Position numbers and translations under genes: made by a program
The notes under the pieces: generated by a model
The model's database searches: none
Told to the model about the DNA's origin: nothing
What the model saw: the letters and a program-made list of their open reading frames with translations, nothing else
In this document: one piece after another, positions 5,870-11,489 of the stretch
Layout: every line of letters begins with the position of its first letter
Position numbering within the stretch: position 1 is the stretch's first letter
From: CAZJZH01 sp964550465
GTDB taxonomy: Bacteria > Patescibacteriota > Patescibacteriia > JACRDY01
Direction of reading: 5' to 3'
Length of the DNA stretch: 12,622 nucleotides
Assembly: GCA_964550465.1 (NCBI GenBank)
Contig: CAZJZH010000036.1
Coordinates: forward strand, 1-12,622

Positions 5870-6910
5870 ATGAAAATAGAAGCCATAGATTTATTTTGCG
5901 GGATAGGTGGTTTAACCTACGGACTTCGTGAGGCTAAAATAAAAGTTCTAGCTGGGCTTGATAATGATGAGACTTGTGCCCTACCTTACGAAACCAACAA
6001 CTCATCAAAATTTATTTCTGCAGATATCGCTAACTATGACTTCACAGAAATGAAAAAGCTTTACTCAAAAAAAAGTATCCGTGTTTTAGTTGGTTGCGCG
6101 CCATGTCAGCCTTTCTCTTCTCACACCTACAAAGCAAAAAATAAGCAAGACGACGCTAGATGGCATCTTATCAACCATTTTGTAAGAGCAATTAAGGTGC
6201 TAAAACCACATGTTATTTCAATGGAAAATGTTCGAGGAATTAGCAAAACAGATGTATTTGAGACATTCGTAAAAGATGTTAGAGAGCTTGGTTACAGAAT
6301 AGATTATGATGTTGTTTATTGTCCTGACTATGGGGTACCCCAAAATAGAAGTCGGTTGGTCTTTCTCGGCTCAAGACTTGGGGATATTAAGGTACCAGAA
6401 CAAACACACCAAAAAGGAAATTATGTTACTGTCGGTCAGGTTATAAAAAAATTGCCCAAAATTTCTGCAGGCGAATCATACAAAAAAGACCCAATTCATA
6501 AAGCAAAAAATCTCTCTCCTACAAACATCAAACGAATAAGGAGGTCAAAGCCGAATGGATCTTGGAAAGATTGGAACAAAGAATTACTACCGAAATGTTA
6601 CAGAAAAAAAAGCGGTCAAACGTATACATCAGTATATGGTCGCATGAGTTGGAAAAACGTTTCACCCACTATAACGACGCAATTTTTCAATTATGGATCG
6701 GGTAGATTTGGACACCCAGAACAAGATCGGGCGTTATCCATACGAGAAGGCGCTTTATTGCAAACATTCCCCAAAAATTATAAATTTGGCGATGAGGTTA
6801 TATTGTCTAGACTAGGCAGACACATTGGCAACGCAGTCCCACCGCGCTTAGGATTTGTTATTGGGACAGCTATTAAAAATCACGTTCAAGAATTTTATGC
6901 CAGAGGATGA
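5870..6910 (+). CDS. C5-cytosine DNA methyltransferase
   Basis: A 346-residue DNA (cytosine-5) methyltransferase using S-adenosylmethionine. Conserved motifs appear in standard order: motif I DLFCGIGG (7-14); motif IV GCAPCQPFS with catalytic Cys79; motif VI MENV (118-121); motif VIII QNRSRLVFLG (158-167); motif IX near 284-299 (RALSIREGALLQTFP); motif X GNAVPP (320-325). The region between motifs VIII and IX, about residues 175-275, is the target-recognition domain; the target sequence cannot be read from it. The gene is A+T-rich, with many AAA and ATA codons unlike both flanks, which points to transfer. It overlaps the downstream ATPase gene by 14 nt, so the two are a translationally coupled unit. 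It is likely either the protective half of a restriction system or a regulator partnered with the ATPase. Confidence 0.95.
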   Translation: MKIEAIDLFCGIGGLTYGLREAKIKVLAGLDNDETCALPYETNNSSKFISADIANYDFTEMKKLYSKKSIRVLVGCAPCQPFSSHTYKAKNKQDDARWHLINHFVRAIKVLKPHVISMENVRGISKTDVFETFVKDVRELGYRIDYDVVYCPDYGVPQNRSRLVFLGSRLGDIKVPEQTHQKGNYVTVGQVIKKLPKISAGESYKKDPIHKAKNLSPTNIKRIRRSKPNGSWKDWNKELLPKCYRKKSGQTYTSVYGRMSWKNVSPTITTQFFNYGSGRFGHPEQDRALSIREGALLQTFPKNYKFGDEVILSRLGRHIGNAVPPRLGFVIGTAIKNHVQEFYARG

Positions 6911-8597
6911 TCAATTCAAATTTGAAATTTCACTAAGTGTTCTTAATCACCTGGGGAGAAATCTCTACAGGAATTTTACTACTGTACTTGGAGAAGCAAT
7001 TTCCAATTCATGGGACGCTGATGCAAATGACGTTTGGATCAATATAGACCGAAAAAATAATAATTTTGTTATTAAAGACGACGGTGTCGGAATGAATGCT
7101 GATGACTTTCAAAAAAAATTTTTGAAAGTCGGATACTCAAAAAGAAACAATGGGCAAATTATGCGATCGCCTGCTGGTAGACCTTTCATAGGCGCAAAAG
7201 GTATTGGTAAGCTGGCCTTACTATCTTGCGCCGACAGAATAAGTATCATTTCCAAAACTGCCACAACTGACTATGTTAGTGGTGCCATAGACAATTCTGG
7301 TCTTGATAGGGCAATAGAGCATGACATGACGCCTGACGAATACCCACTTGAAAATGTAGATCTCAATTTATTTGAAGCATACAAGGGGGGGCACGAGCAC
7401 GGAACCATTATTCATTTCAAAAATACAAAAGAAAATATTCGAAATACTATTCCTTATTTGAAGAAGCTGATCGCTCTCTATTTTAGATTTAGTCTAATTG
7501 ATAATAATTTCAATATTTATCTTAATGATGAACTAGTGACACTAAATGATTTGAGCGAACTCTCTCAAGCTACAGAATTTTTGTGGAATATTAATACAAC
7601 TGAAGACCCTTTCCTGGATACTTTAACTTACCTTGGCAATGAACCAATACAAATTTCAGAAGACATCAATGTTTCCGGCTTTATTGCCACGGTAAGTAAA
7701 CCAGCTAAATTAAAAATAAGCGGCACCGATGAGAGGGTTGGCATAGATCTTTTTGTAAACGGCAGGCTTCGTGAAAAAGATTTACTTAAACATATTCCAT
7801 CCGCACGAATTCCTGAAAGCTACATGTACGGGCAGATACACTTTGACGAATTAGACGCAGACGGAGAAGATAGATTTACAAGTAGCCGTGAAGGTGTTAT
7901 TGAAAGTGATGAAAAGTACCAGGCACTTTTAGATAAATTAAAAACTACCATTATCCCAAGGATAATGAACGAATGGGATGAACTGCGTCTATCTAGAGAC
8001 GAAGAAGGTGATGATGAAAATCCACGAAAAGGGAAAAGGGAGCGGAAGGCACGTGCTCTATACAATCTCTCTGCTCAAGATTACAAGGATGGTGAGCAAG
8101 AAAAAACAATCAAGTGGATAAAAGAATTGCAACCCGATGCAGAATTTAACATTCCCTCATACGTGGATTGTTTTCTGTCAGAAAATTTACTTAGAAAGTA
8201 CATTACAGATCAAAATATTGATTTTGCAAATGTTAAATATAGTAGTAGAAAAAATATAGGAGAACGAATACAAGAATTACGTACTATAGAAGCCAGGAAC
8301 AAGATTGCTGGAAATATAAACATTGAGGTAAGGCAAAACAATGAAGACTTAAGCTATTTGGATATGGACTGCTTGACTAGCTCAATAGATACACGGTCTG
8401 GAACAAATACGCTAGCAAACGACGGCAAAGAATATAAACCTATCAGAGATGCTGTCGCCCATACAGCACTTATAACGGACGAAGCAAAAAGAAAACTTAC
8501 AACTGTATACGATAATATACAAGCAAGAATACAAANNNNNNNNNNGAATTGGAAAAAGAAATATGAGGGAATCAAACATACAAACATTATTTGGTAA
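6897..8597 (+). CDS. GHKL/MORC-like ATPase with a HEPN-like C-terminal region (3' end uncertain)
   Basis: The N-terminal 200 residues are a Bergerat-fold ATPase: N box EAISNSWDA (Glu33, Asn37, Asp40), G1 box DDGVGM (61-66), G2 box GAKGIGKLA (99-107). A second domain of the S5/transducer type carries DLFVNGR (284-290) and RFTSSREG (326-333). A charged linker (about 368-388, DEEGDDENPRKGKRERK) leads to an all-helical C-terminal part with Arg517-x4-His522 (RDAVAH), a HEPN-nuclease-like motif. This layout resembles prokaryotic MORC/MutL-like ATPases known to travel with DNA methyltransferases. The ATG at 6897 is chosen over TTG 6855, which would add 14 residues inside the methyltransferase. Ten Ns at 8536-8545 interrupt codons 547-550; the final 16 residues and stop hold only if the gap is truly 10 nt. 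Confidence 0.8.
   Translation: MPEDDQFKFEISLSVLNHLGRNLYRNFTTVLGEAISNSWDADANDVWINIDRKNNNFVIKDDGVGMNADDFQKKFLKVGYSKRNNGQIMRSPAGRPFIGAKGIGKLALLSCADRISIISKTATTDYVSGAIDNSGLDRAIEHDMTPDEYPLENVDLNLFEAYKGGHEHGTIIHFKNTKENIRNTIPYLKKLIALYFRFSLIDNNFNIYLNDELVTLNDLSELSQATEFLWNINTTEDPFLDTLTYLGNEPIQISEDINVSGFIATVSKPAKLKISGTDERVGIDLFVNGRLREKDLLKHIPSARIPESYMYGQIHFDELDADGEDRFTSSREGVIESDEKYQALLDKLKTTIIPRIMNEWDELRLSRDEEGDDENPRKGKRERKARALYNLSAQDYKDGEQEKTIKWIKELQPDAEFNIPSYVDCFLSENLLRKYITDQNIDFANVKYSSRKNIGERIQELRTIEARNKIAGNINIEVRQNNEDLSYLDMDCLTSSIDTRSGTNTLANDGKEYKPIRDAVAHTALITDEAKRKLTTVYDNIQARIQXXXXNWKKKYEGIKHTNIIW
8536..8545. other. Assembly gap (10 N)
   Basis: Ten undetermined bases inside the 3' end of the ATPase gene. 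The number may be a filler, so frame, protein end and possibly missing sequence are unknown. The gap lies about 50 nt inside the right repeat arm, a plausible cause of an assembly break. Confidence 0.97.
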
Positions 8598-8740
8598 ATG
8601 AAATTGAAAAAATTTTGTTTTGTACTTTTAATAATTGAAGCTACGCGAGGCAAAAAAATTCAGAAAAAGAAAAAAGTGTACGCTCCCACGCTGCGCTCTC
8701 ATGCACTCCGCTATCGCTCCGTGTCATTCGGGTCGGACAA
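8594..8740 (-). repeat. Right inverted-repeat arm of the island
   Basis: Inverted partner of 5676-5770. The perfect 19-bp block is at 8605-8623, GCGAGGCAA at 8645-8653 and the outer GTCGGACAA at 8732-8740. Between the last two is about 50 nt of extra GC-rich sequence (8681-8731) with quasi-repeats CGCTCC, CTGCGCTC and CACTCCGC, absent from the left arm. With the promoter and leader that follow, this accounts for the gene-free stretch 8598-8904. Confidence 0.82.
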
Positions 8741-8749
8741 CAGCGCATA

Positions 8750-8790
8750 TTTGCCTCCATATATTTAATGATATAATGGAATGGAGGCAA
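8750..8790 (+). promoter_or_regulatory. Promoter enclosed in a 10-bp inverted repeat
   Basis: TTGCCTCCAT (8751-8760) and ATGGAGGCAA (8781-8790) form a perfect 10-bp inverted repeat. The 20 nt between them hold an extended -10, TGATATAAT (8769-8777). A weak -35 (TTTGCC, 8750-8755) lies 16 nt upstream. Transcription would start near 8784, inside the right repeat half. A dyad around a -10 is a natural place for a repressor, but no regulator is identified. Confidence 0.6.
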
Positions 8791-8855
8791 GCATCAGATA
8801 TACGTGAATGTTAGCTGAAATATCCCTGGAGGGCAGTAGTCAATTTTCTCCTCAC

Positions 8856-8884
8856 TTGACCAACACCAGTTAGTACCGTATACT
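8856..8884 (+). promoter_or_regulatory. Likely main promoter of the ATP synthase operon
   Basis: TTGACC (8856-8861) and TATACT (8879-8884) are separated by exactly 17 nt, each one mismatch from consensus. The predicted start near 8891 leaves about 14 nt before the ATG at 8905. The promoter lies on top of the terminator hairpin, so transcription beginning here escapes it. Confidence 0.6.
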
Positions 8885-8897
8885 ACTGGTGTTTTTT
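8862..8897 (+). terminator. Intrinsic terminator just before the ATP synthase operon
   Basis: AACACCAGT (8862-8870) pairs with ACTGGTGTT (8885-8893) over 9 bp. After a bulged T, AGTA (8872-8875) pairs with TACT (8881-8884) around the loop CCGTA. Six Ts follow (8892-8897). It would stop transcripts from the promoter at 8772 or from the island, only 8 nt before the first operon gene. Confidence 0.85.
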
Positions 8898-8904
8898 ACA
8901 ACAG

Positions 8905-9195
8905 ATGGAAATACAAAAGACCCAAAAACAGCCAAAAAACACGGCCGTCGATAACTGGTGGCAGCCGGGATTACTGCTGTTTGCCCGAGTCAGTAGCTGG
9001 ATTGTTATCCCCGTTATTGCCGCCATGTTCCTGGGGCAGTGGCTGGAGCAGCGCTACGACTGGCAGCCCTGGGGCTATTTTGCCACCGTTGGCGTGGCCT
9101 TTGTTATTTCCATGATTGGTCTGATCCGCGAGGTGATAACTGAAATGCGCCGCCTAGATAGAGAAGAGCAAACAGACCAGCCAGATAATTTGTAA
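8905..9195 (+). CDS. AtpI/AtpZ-like ATP synthase accessory membrane protein
   Basis: A 96-residue protein with two membrane spans at about residues 22-44 and 57-76. The FLGQWLEQRY connection between them and the basic tail (REVITEMRRLDREE) are typical of the small AtpI/AtpZ-type proteins encoded first in F-type ATP synthase operons. Family members assist c-ring assembly or magnesium/calcium handling; which applies here is unknown. The ATG lies 8 nt past the terminator's T run and has no Shine-Dalgarno sequence. atpB follows after 8 nt. Confidence 0.8.
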   Translation: MEIQKTQKQPKNTAVDNWWQPGLLLFARVSSWIVIPVIAAMFLGQWLEQRYDWQPWGYFATVGVAFVISMIGLIREVITEMRRLDREEQTDQPDNL

Positions 9196-9203
9196 CCATA
9201 TTC

Positions 9204-10106
9204 ATGGCTACCACTGACGAGCACGCTGAGGCCAGTGTGCAGCACAACCAAACCGACACCCACGCTGCCGTTGACGACCAGCATGCCGAGGCGCATGCGG
9301 AACTGGGTGCGCATGAACCCACCCTGTTTGCCGAACCGATCGGCCAGCTGGGGCCATTACCTGTCACCAACTCACTGTTGACCGCTTGGATTGCGGTAGC
9401 GGTATTGGTGATTTTTTCATTGGTTTTGCGTAGTCGTTTGCAGCGGGTGCCCCGCGGTATTCAGAATTTCTTTGAGGTGATTGTTGACGGCGCCCTCAAT
9501 ATGGCTGATACCATCACTAACGACCGAGCTAAGACGCTCAAATTTTTCCCCATTGTCTTTGCCTTGTTCCTGTTTATCTTGCTCAATAACTGGATGGGCC
9601 TACTGCCGGGTATTGGCACGGTTGGCTTTATCGCTCAACATGACGGCCATAACGTCTTGGTTCCCTTCTTCCGCGGCGGTACGGCTGATCTTAACACCAC
9701 GCTGGCCTTGGCCTTGTTCGCGGTGGTCGGCTCACACATCGCTGGCGTCTTTATGATTGGCTTCTGGCAGCATCTTAATAAGTTTATCAACATCAACGCC
9801 ATTATTGAGATCCCTAAAAAAGTCCTCAAAGATCCGACGGTTATCCTGGTGAATCCCATCAAAGCTTTTGTTGGCTTGATTGAAATTATTGGTGAAGCTG
9901 CTAAAGTGGCCTCACTGTCCTTCCGTTTGTTTGGCAATGTCTTTGCCGGTGAAGTGCTGCTGGCCTCGATGGCTGCCCTGGTAGCCTTCCTGGTACCGAT
10001 TCCGTTTATGTTTCTAGAGCTGATTGTCGGTATCATCCAGGCCTTGATCTTTGCGGTGCTGACGTTGGTTTATATGAGTATTGCTACGACGGCAGAAGAA
10101 CACTAG
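9204..10106 (+). CDS. atpB: ATP synthase F0 subunit a
   Basis: Membrane stator subunit that forms the two proton half-channels against the c-ring. The essential arginine is Arg241 in SFRLFGNVFAGE (E. coli Arg210), and the matching glutamine on the last helix is Gln279 in GIIQALIFAVLTLVY. Five to six membrane spans are visible from residue 55 on, including FFPIVFALFLFILLNNWMGLLPG, the usual start of the conserved core. At 300 residues it is longer than typical because the first 40 residues form a soluble, His- and acid-rich segment with six His (7, 14, 20, 27, 31, 37). The start is set by the 8-nt spacing from the previous gene; no later Met fits before the first span. Confidence 0.96.
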   Translation: MATTDEHAEASVQHNQTDTHAAVDDQHAEAHAELGAHEPTLFAEPIGQLGPLPVTNSLLTAWIAVAVLVIFSLVLRSRLQRVPRGIQNFFEVIVDGALNMADTITNDRAKTLKFFPIVFALFLFILLNNWMGLLPGIGTVGFIAQHDGHNVLVPFFRGGTADLNTTLALALFAVVGSHIAGVFMIGFWQHLNKFININAIIEIPKKVLKDPTVILVNPIKAFVGLIEIIGEAAKVASLSFRLFGNVFAGEVLLASMAALVAFLVPIPFMFLELIVGIIQALIFAVLTLVYMSIATTAEEH

Positions 10107-10108
10107 CG

Positions 10109-10143
10109 ATAATTAATAATTAATAATTATAAATTAATAATTA
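10109..10143. repeat. A/T-only repeat in the atpB-atpE spacer
   Basis: The 12-mer AATTAATAATTA occurs at 10111-10122, 10118-10129 and 10132-10143; it is also present at 2088-2099. The tract has no G or C. It lies 3 nt after the atpB stop and before the hairpin-rich atpE leader. Confidence 0.75.
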
Positions 10144-10152
10144 CAAAACCGC

Positions 10153-10260
10153 GTTGTGCCGTAAGTTCTCTCGCTTCACAGTCAAAACTGTTATACAGGC
10201 GACGGAACTTAATTCACAACCCACGCCAGCGACGGTAAACCCACCCTCAATACCCCGTCG
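10153..10260 (+). promoter_or_regulatory. Structured leader of atpE with two hairpins
   Basis: The first element is a long nested stem: GTTGTG/CACAAC (10153-10158 with 10215-10220), AAGTTC/GAACTT (10163-10168 with 10205-10210), TCGC/GCGA (10171-10174 with 10199-10202) and ACAGT/ACTGT (10178-10182 with 10187-10191). The second is CGACGG/CCGTCG (10230-10235 with 10255-10260). Together they fill most of the 182-nt spacer before atpE. Possible roles are RNA stabilisation, processing or regulation. I saw no terminator T run, so read-through from atpB is expected. Confidence 0.55.
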
Positions 10261-10288
10261 ACTGATCCGTGGCATAACAGACAATCCT

Positions 10289-10501
10289 ATGGATTTGACC
10301 ATGATCGCCAAGGCCTTCACCATCGCCATCGGTTCAATTGCTCCGGCTATTGCTATCGGTAAGATTGGTGCCAAGGCTATGGAATCAATCGGCCGCAACC
10401 CAGAAGCTGCCGGTAAGATCCTGGTGCCAATGCTGTTGGCGGCTGCCTTCGCAGAAGCTATCGCTATCTACGCATTGGTCATCGCCTTTGGTATCAACTA
10501 G
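10289..10501 (+). CDS. atpE: ATP synthase F0 subunit c
   Basis: The rotor-ring proteolipid, 70 residues, two membrane helices joined by the polar loop GRNPEA (35-40). The ion-carrying carboxylate is Glu56 in AAFAEAIAIYALVIAF. The residues after it (AIAIY rather than the S/T-containing ESTGIY of Na+ types) suggest proton use, by inference. The first helix is unusually glycine-poor (GSIAPAIAIGKIGAKAM). ATG 10289 is chosen because the longer frame from TTG 10154 runs through the leader hairpins and would add 45 non-helical residues; an ATG at 10301 is a less likely alternative. There is no Shine-Dalgarno sequence. Confidence 0.94.
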   Translation: MDLTMIAKAFTIAIGSIAPAIAIGKIGAKAMESIGRNPEAAGKILVPMLLAAAFAEAIAIYALVIAFGIN

Positions 10502-10517
10502 TTGATGGTTGATGCAG

Positions 10518-10539
10518 TGGTCATGCCTAGGCGTGACCA
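10518..10539 (+). promoter_or_regulatory. Hairpin between atpE and atpF
   Basis: TGGTCATGCC (10518-10527) pairs with GGCGTGACCA (10530-10539), ten pairs with one G-U wobble; effectively a CUAG tetraloop. No T run follows, so it is not an intrinsic terminator. It is more likely an RNA stabilising or processing element 3' of atpE. Confidence 0.65.
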
Positions 10540-10562
10540 TAGACTAGCTATCAAAAAGACAT

Positions 10563-11063
10563 ATGGATACATTGATCGAAACATTTCACCTAGACGCCAA
10601 GCTGATTATCGCTCAGCTGGTTAACTTTATTATCGTTGCTACCGTGCTGTGGTTCTTTGCCTTAAAACCGCTGATGAAGATCATGCGGGAGCGGACTGCC
10701 ACCATTGAAAAGAGCTTGGACGAAGCGGTCCAGATCGAGCAGCGACTGGAGCAGACCAAGCAGGAACAAGAGCAGATTATCCAGCAGGCTAAGCGAGAAG
10801 CGGCTGAGGTGATTGGCCAGGCCCGGGACCGGGCCGAGCAGGAGCGCAGTCAGAGCATGCAAAAGACCAAGGAAGAAGTGACCAAGATTGTAGCGGACGC
10901 CAAAGACAGCATTGCCGCGGAGCGGATGCGGATGGTGACAGAGGCCCAGCGCGAGGTGATGGGCTTTGTGGTAGCGGTAACAGAAAAGGTGCTACAAGAA
11001 TCACTGCCGGACAGTGTGGATAAGAAGGTGATCGAAAAAGCCGTTAAAGATATTCAACAGTAG
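10563..11063 (+). CDS. atpF: ATP synthase F0 subunit b
   Basis: Peripheral stalk subunit, 166 residues. One N-terminal membrane span lies at about residues 13-34 (LIIAQLVNFIIVATVLWFFAL), followed by the family's KPLMKIMRERTATIEKSLDEA and a long charged coiled-coil to about residue 140. The C-terminal part (FVVAVTEKVLQESLP...VIEKAVKDI) is the delta-contacting end. Length is close to usual (E. coli 156). A weak purine-rich AAAAAG precedes the ATG. One base separates its stop from atpH. Confidence 0.95.
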   Translation: MDTLIETFHLDAKLIIAQLVNFIIVATVLWFFALKPLMKIMRERTATIEKSLDEAVQIEQRLEQTKQEQEQIIQQAKREAAEVIGQARDRAEQERSQSMQKTKEEVTKIVADAKDSIAAERMRMVTEAQREVMGFVVAVTEKVLQESLPDSVDKKVIEKAVKDIQQ

Positions 11064-11064
11064 T

Positions 11065-11469
11065 ATGGCTCGTCGTGTCAGTCCCAAACAGTACGCTGCT
11101 GCCCTGATTGCCGCCTGTGCTGAGCAGTCCAAGAAAGAAACCGCTGAAACCATTGAGCGGTTGATCGCCCTTGTCGCTGAGCGTGGCCAAGCCAAGCAGT
11201 TGGCAGCTATCGTTGAGCAGGTAGAGCGGCAACTAGCGGCTGCGGCTGGTATGGTCACCGCAGAGGTCACTACTGCTCGCCAGCTAACCGGCGGTGAAGA
11301 AAAGAAAATCATCGCGCTACTGAAGGACCGCACTGGCGCCACGGATATTGCACTGCAAGCTACGGTTGATCCAGCAGTCATCGGCGGTATGCGTATCCGG
11401 GTGGGCGACACCATTATTGACGCTTCACTCAAACAAACCTTGGGGCAACTTGTGCAATCTATTGTCTGA
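11065..11469 (+). CDS. atpH: ATP synthase F1 subunit delta (short form)
   Basis: Links F1 to the b-subunit stalk (OSCP/delta family). The C-terminal signature VIGGMRIRVGDTIIDASLKQTL, near residues 105-126, is clear. At 134 residues it is about 40 shorter than E. coli delta; the missing part is in the N-terminal helical domain, which here is a reduced helical bundle beginning RRVSPKQYAAALIAAC. The position between atpF and atpA is standard. There is no Shine-Dalgarno sequence, and translation may be coupled to atpF through the 1-nt gap. Confidence 0.9.
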   Translation: MARRVSPKQYAAALIAACAEQSKKETAETIERLIALVAERGQAKQLAAIVEQVERQLAAAAGMVTAEVTTARQLTGGEEKKIIALLKDRTGATDIALQATVDPAVIGGMRIRVGDTIIDASLKQTLGQLVQSIV

Positions 11470-11489
11470 TAATCTCTATTACTTTACCT

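Larger units (their letters stand above)
8784..8897 (+). ncRNA. Candidate small RNA or leader RNA of about 110 nt
   Basis: The span from the predicted start near 8784 to the terminator at 8897 has no credible ORF. It could form GTCAA/TTGAC (8839-8843 with 8856-8860). A 7-bp alternative pairing of CAGTAGT (8834-8840) with ACTACTG (8882-8888) would break the terminator stem. It may be an independent small RNA or an attenuated leader of the ATP synthase operon. It matches no RNA family I recognise. Confidence 0.4.

Noticed and set aside
6855..6896. TTG start adding 14 residues to the ATPase
   Set aside because: It lies deep in the methyltransferase gene; the ATG at 6897 gives a normal short overlap and the fold begins after it.
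8354..8653. Minus-strand 99-residue frame across the assembly gap
   Set aside because: It crosses the Ns and is antisense to the ATPase; no start signal or family features.
5664..8772. AATGAT at 5670-5675 and 8767-8772 as a target-site duplication of the island
   Set aside because: The right copy is 26 nt away from the repeat edge, is only 6 nt long and A/T-rich; sequence directly outside the two arms does not match.
10154..10288. N-terminal extension of the c subunit by 45 residues
   Set aside because: It would need a TTG start, runs through two RNA hairpins, and the c-subunit fold starts at ATG 10289.
10518..10539. Intrinsic terminator between atpE and atpF
   Set aside because: Good stem but no T run; the following bases are A/G-rich and the operon continues.
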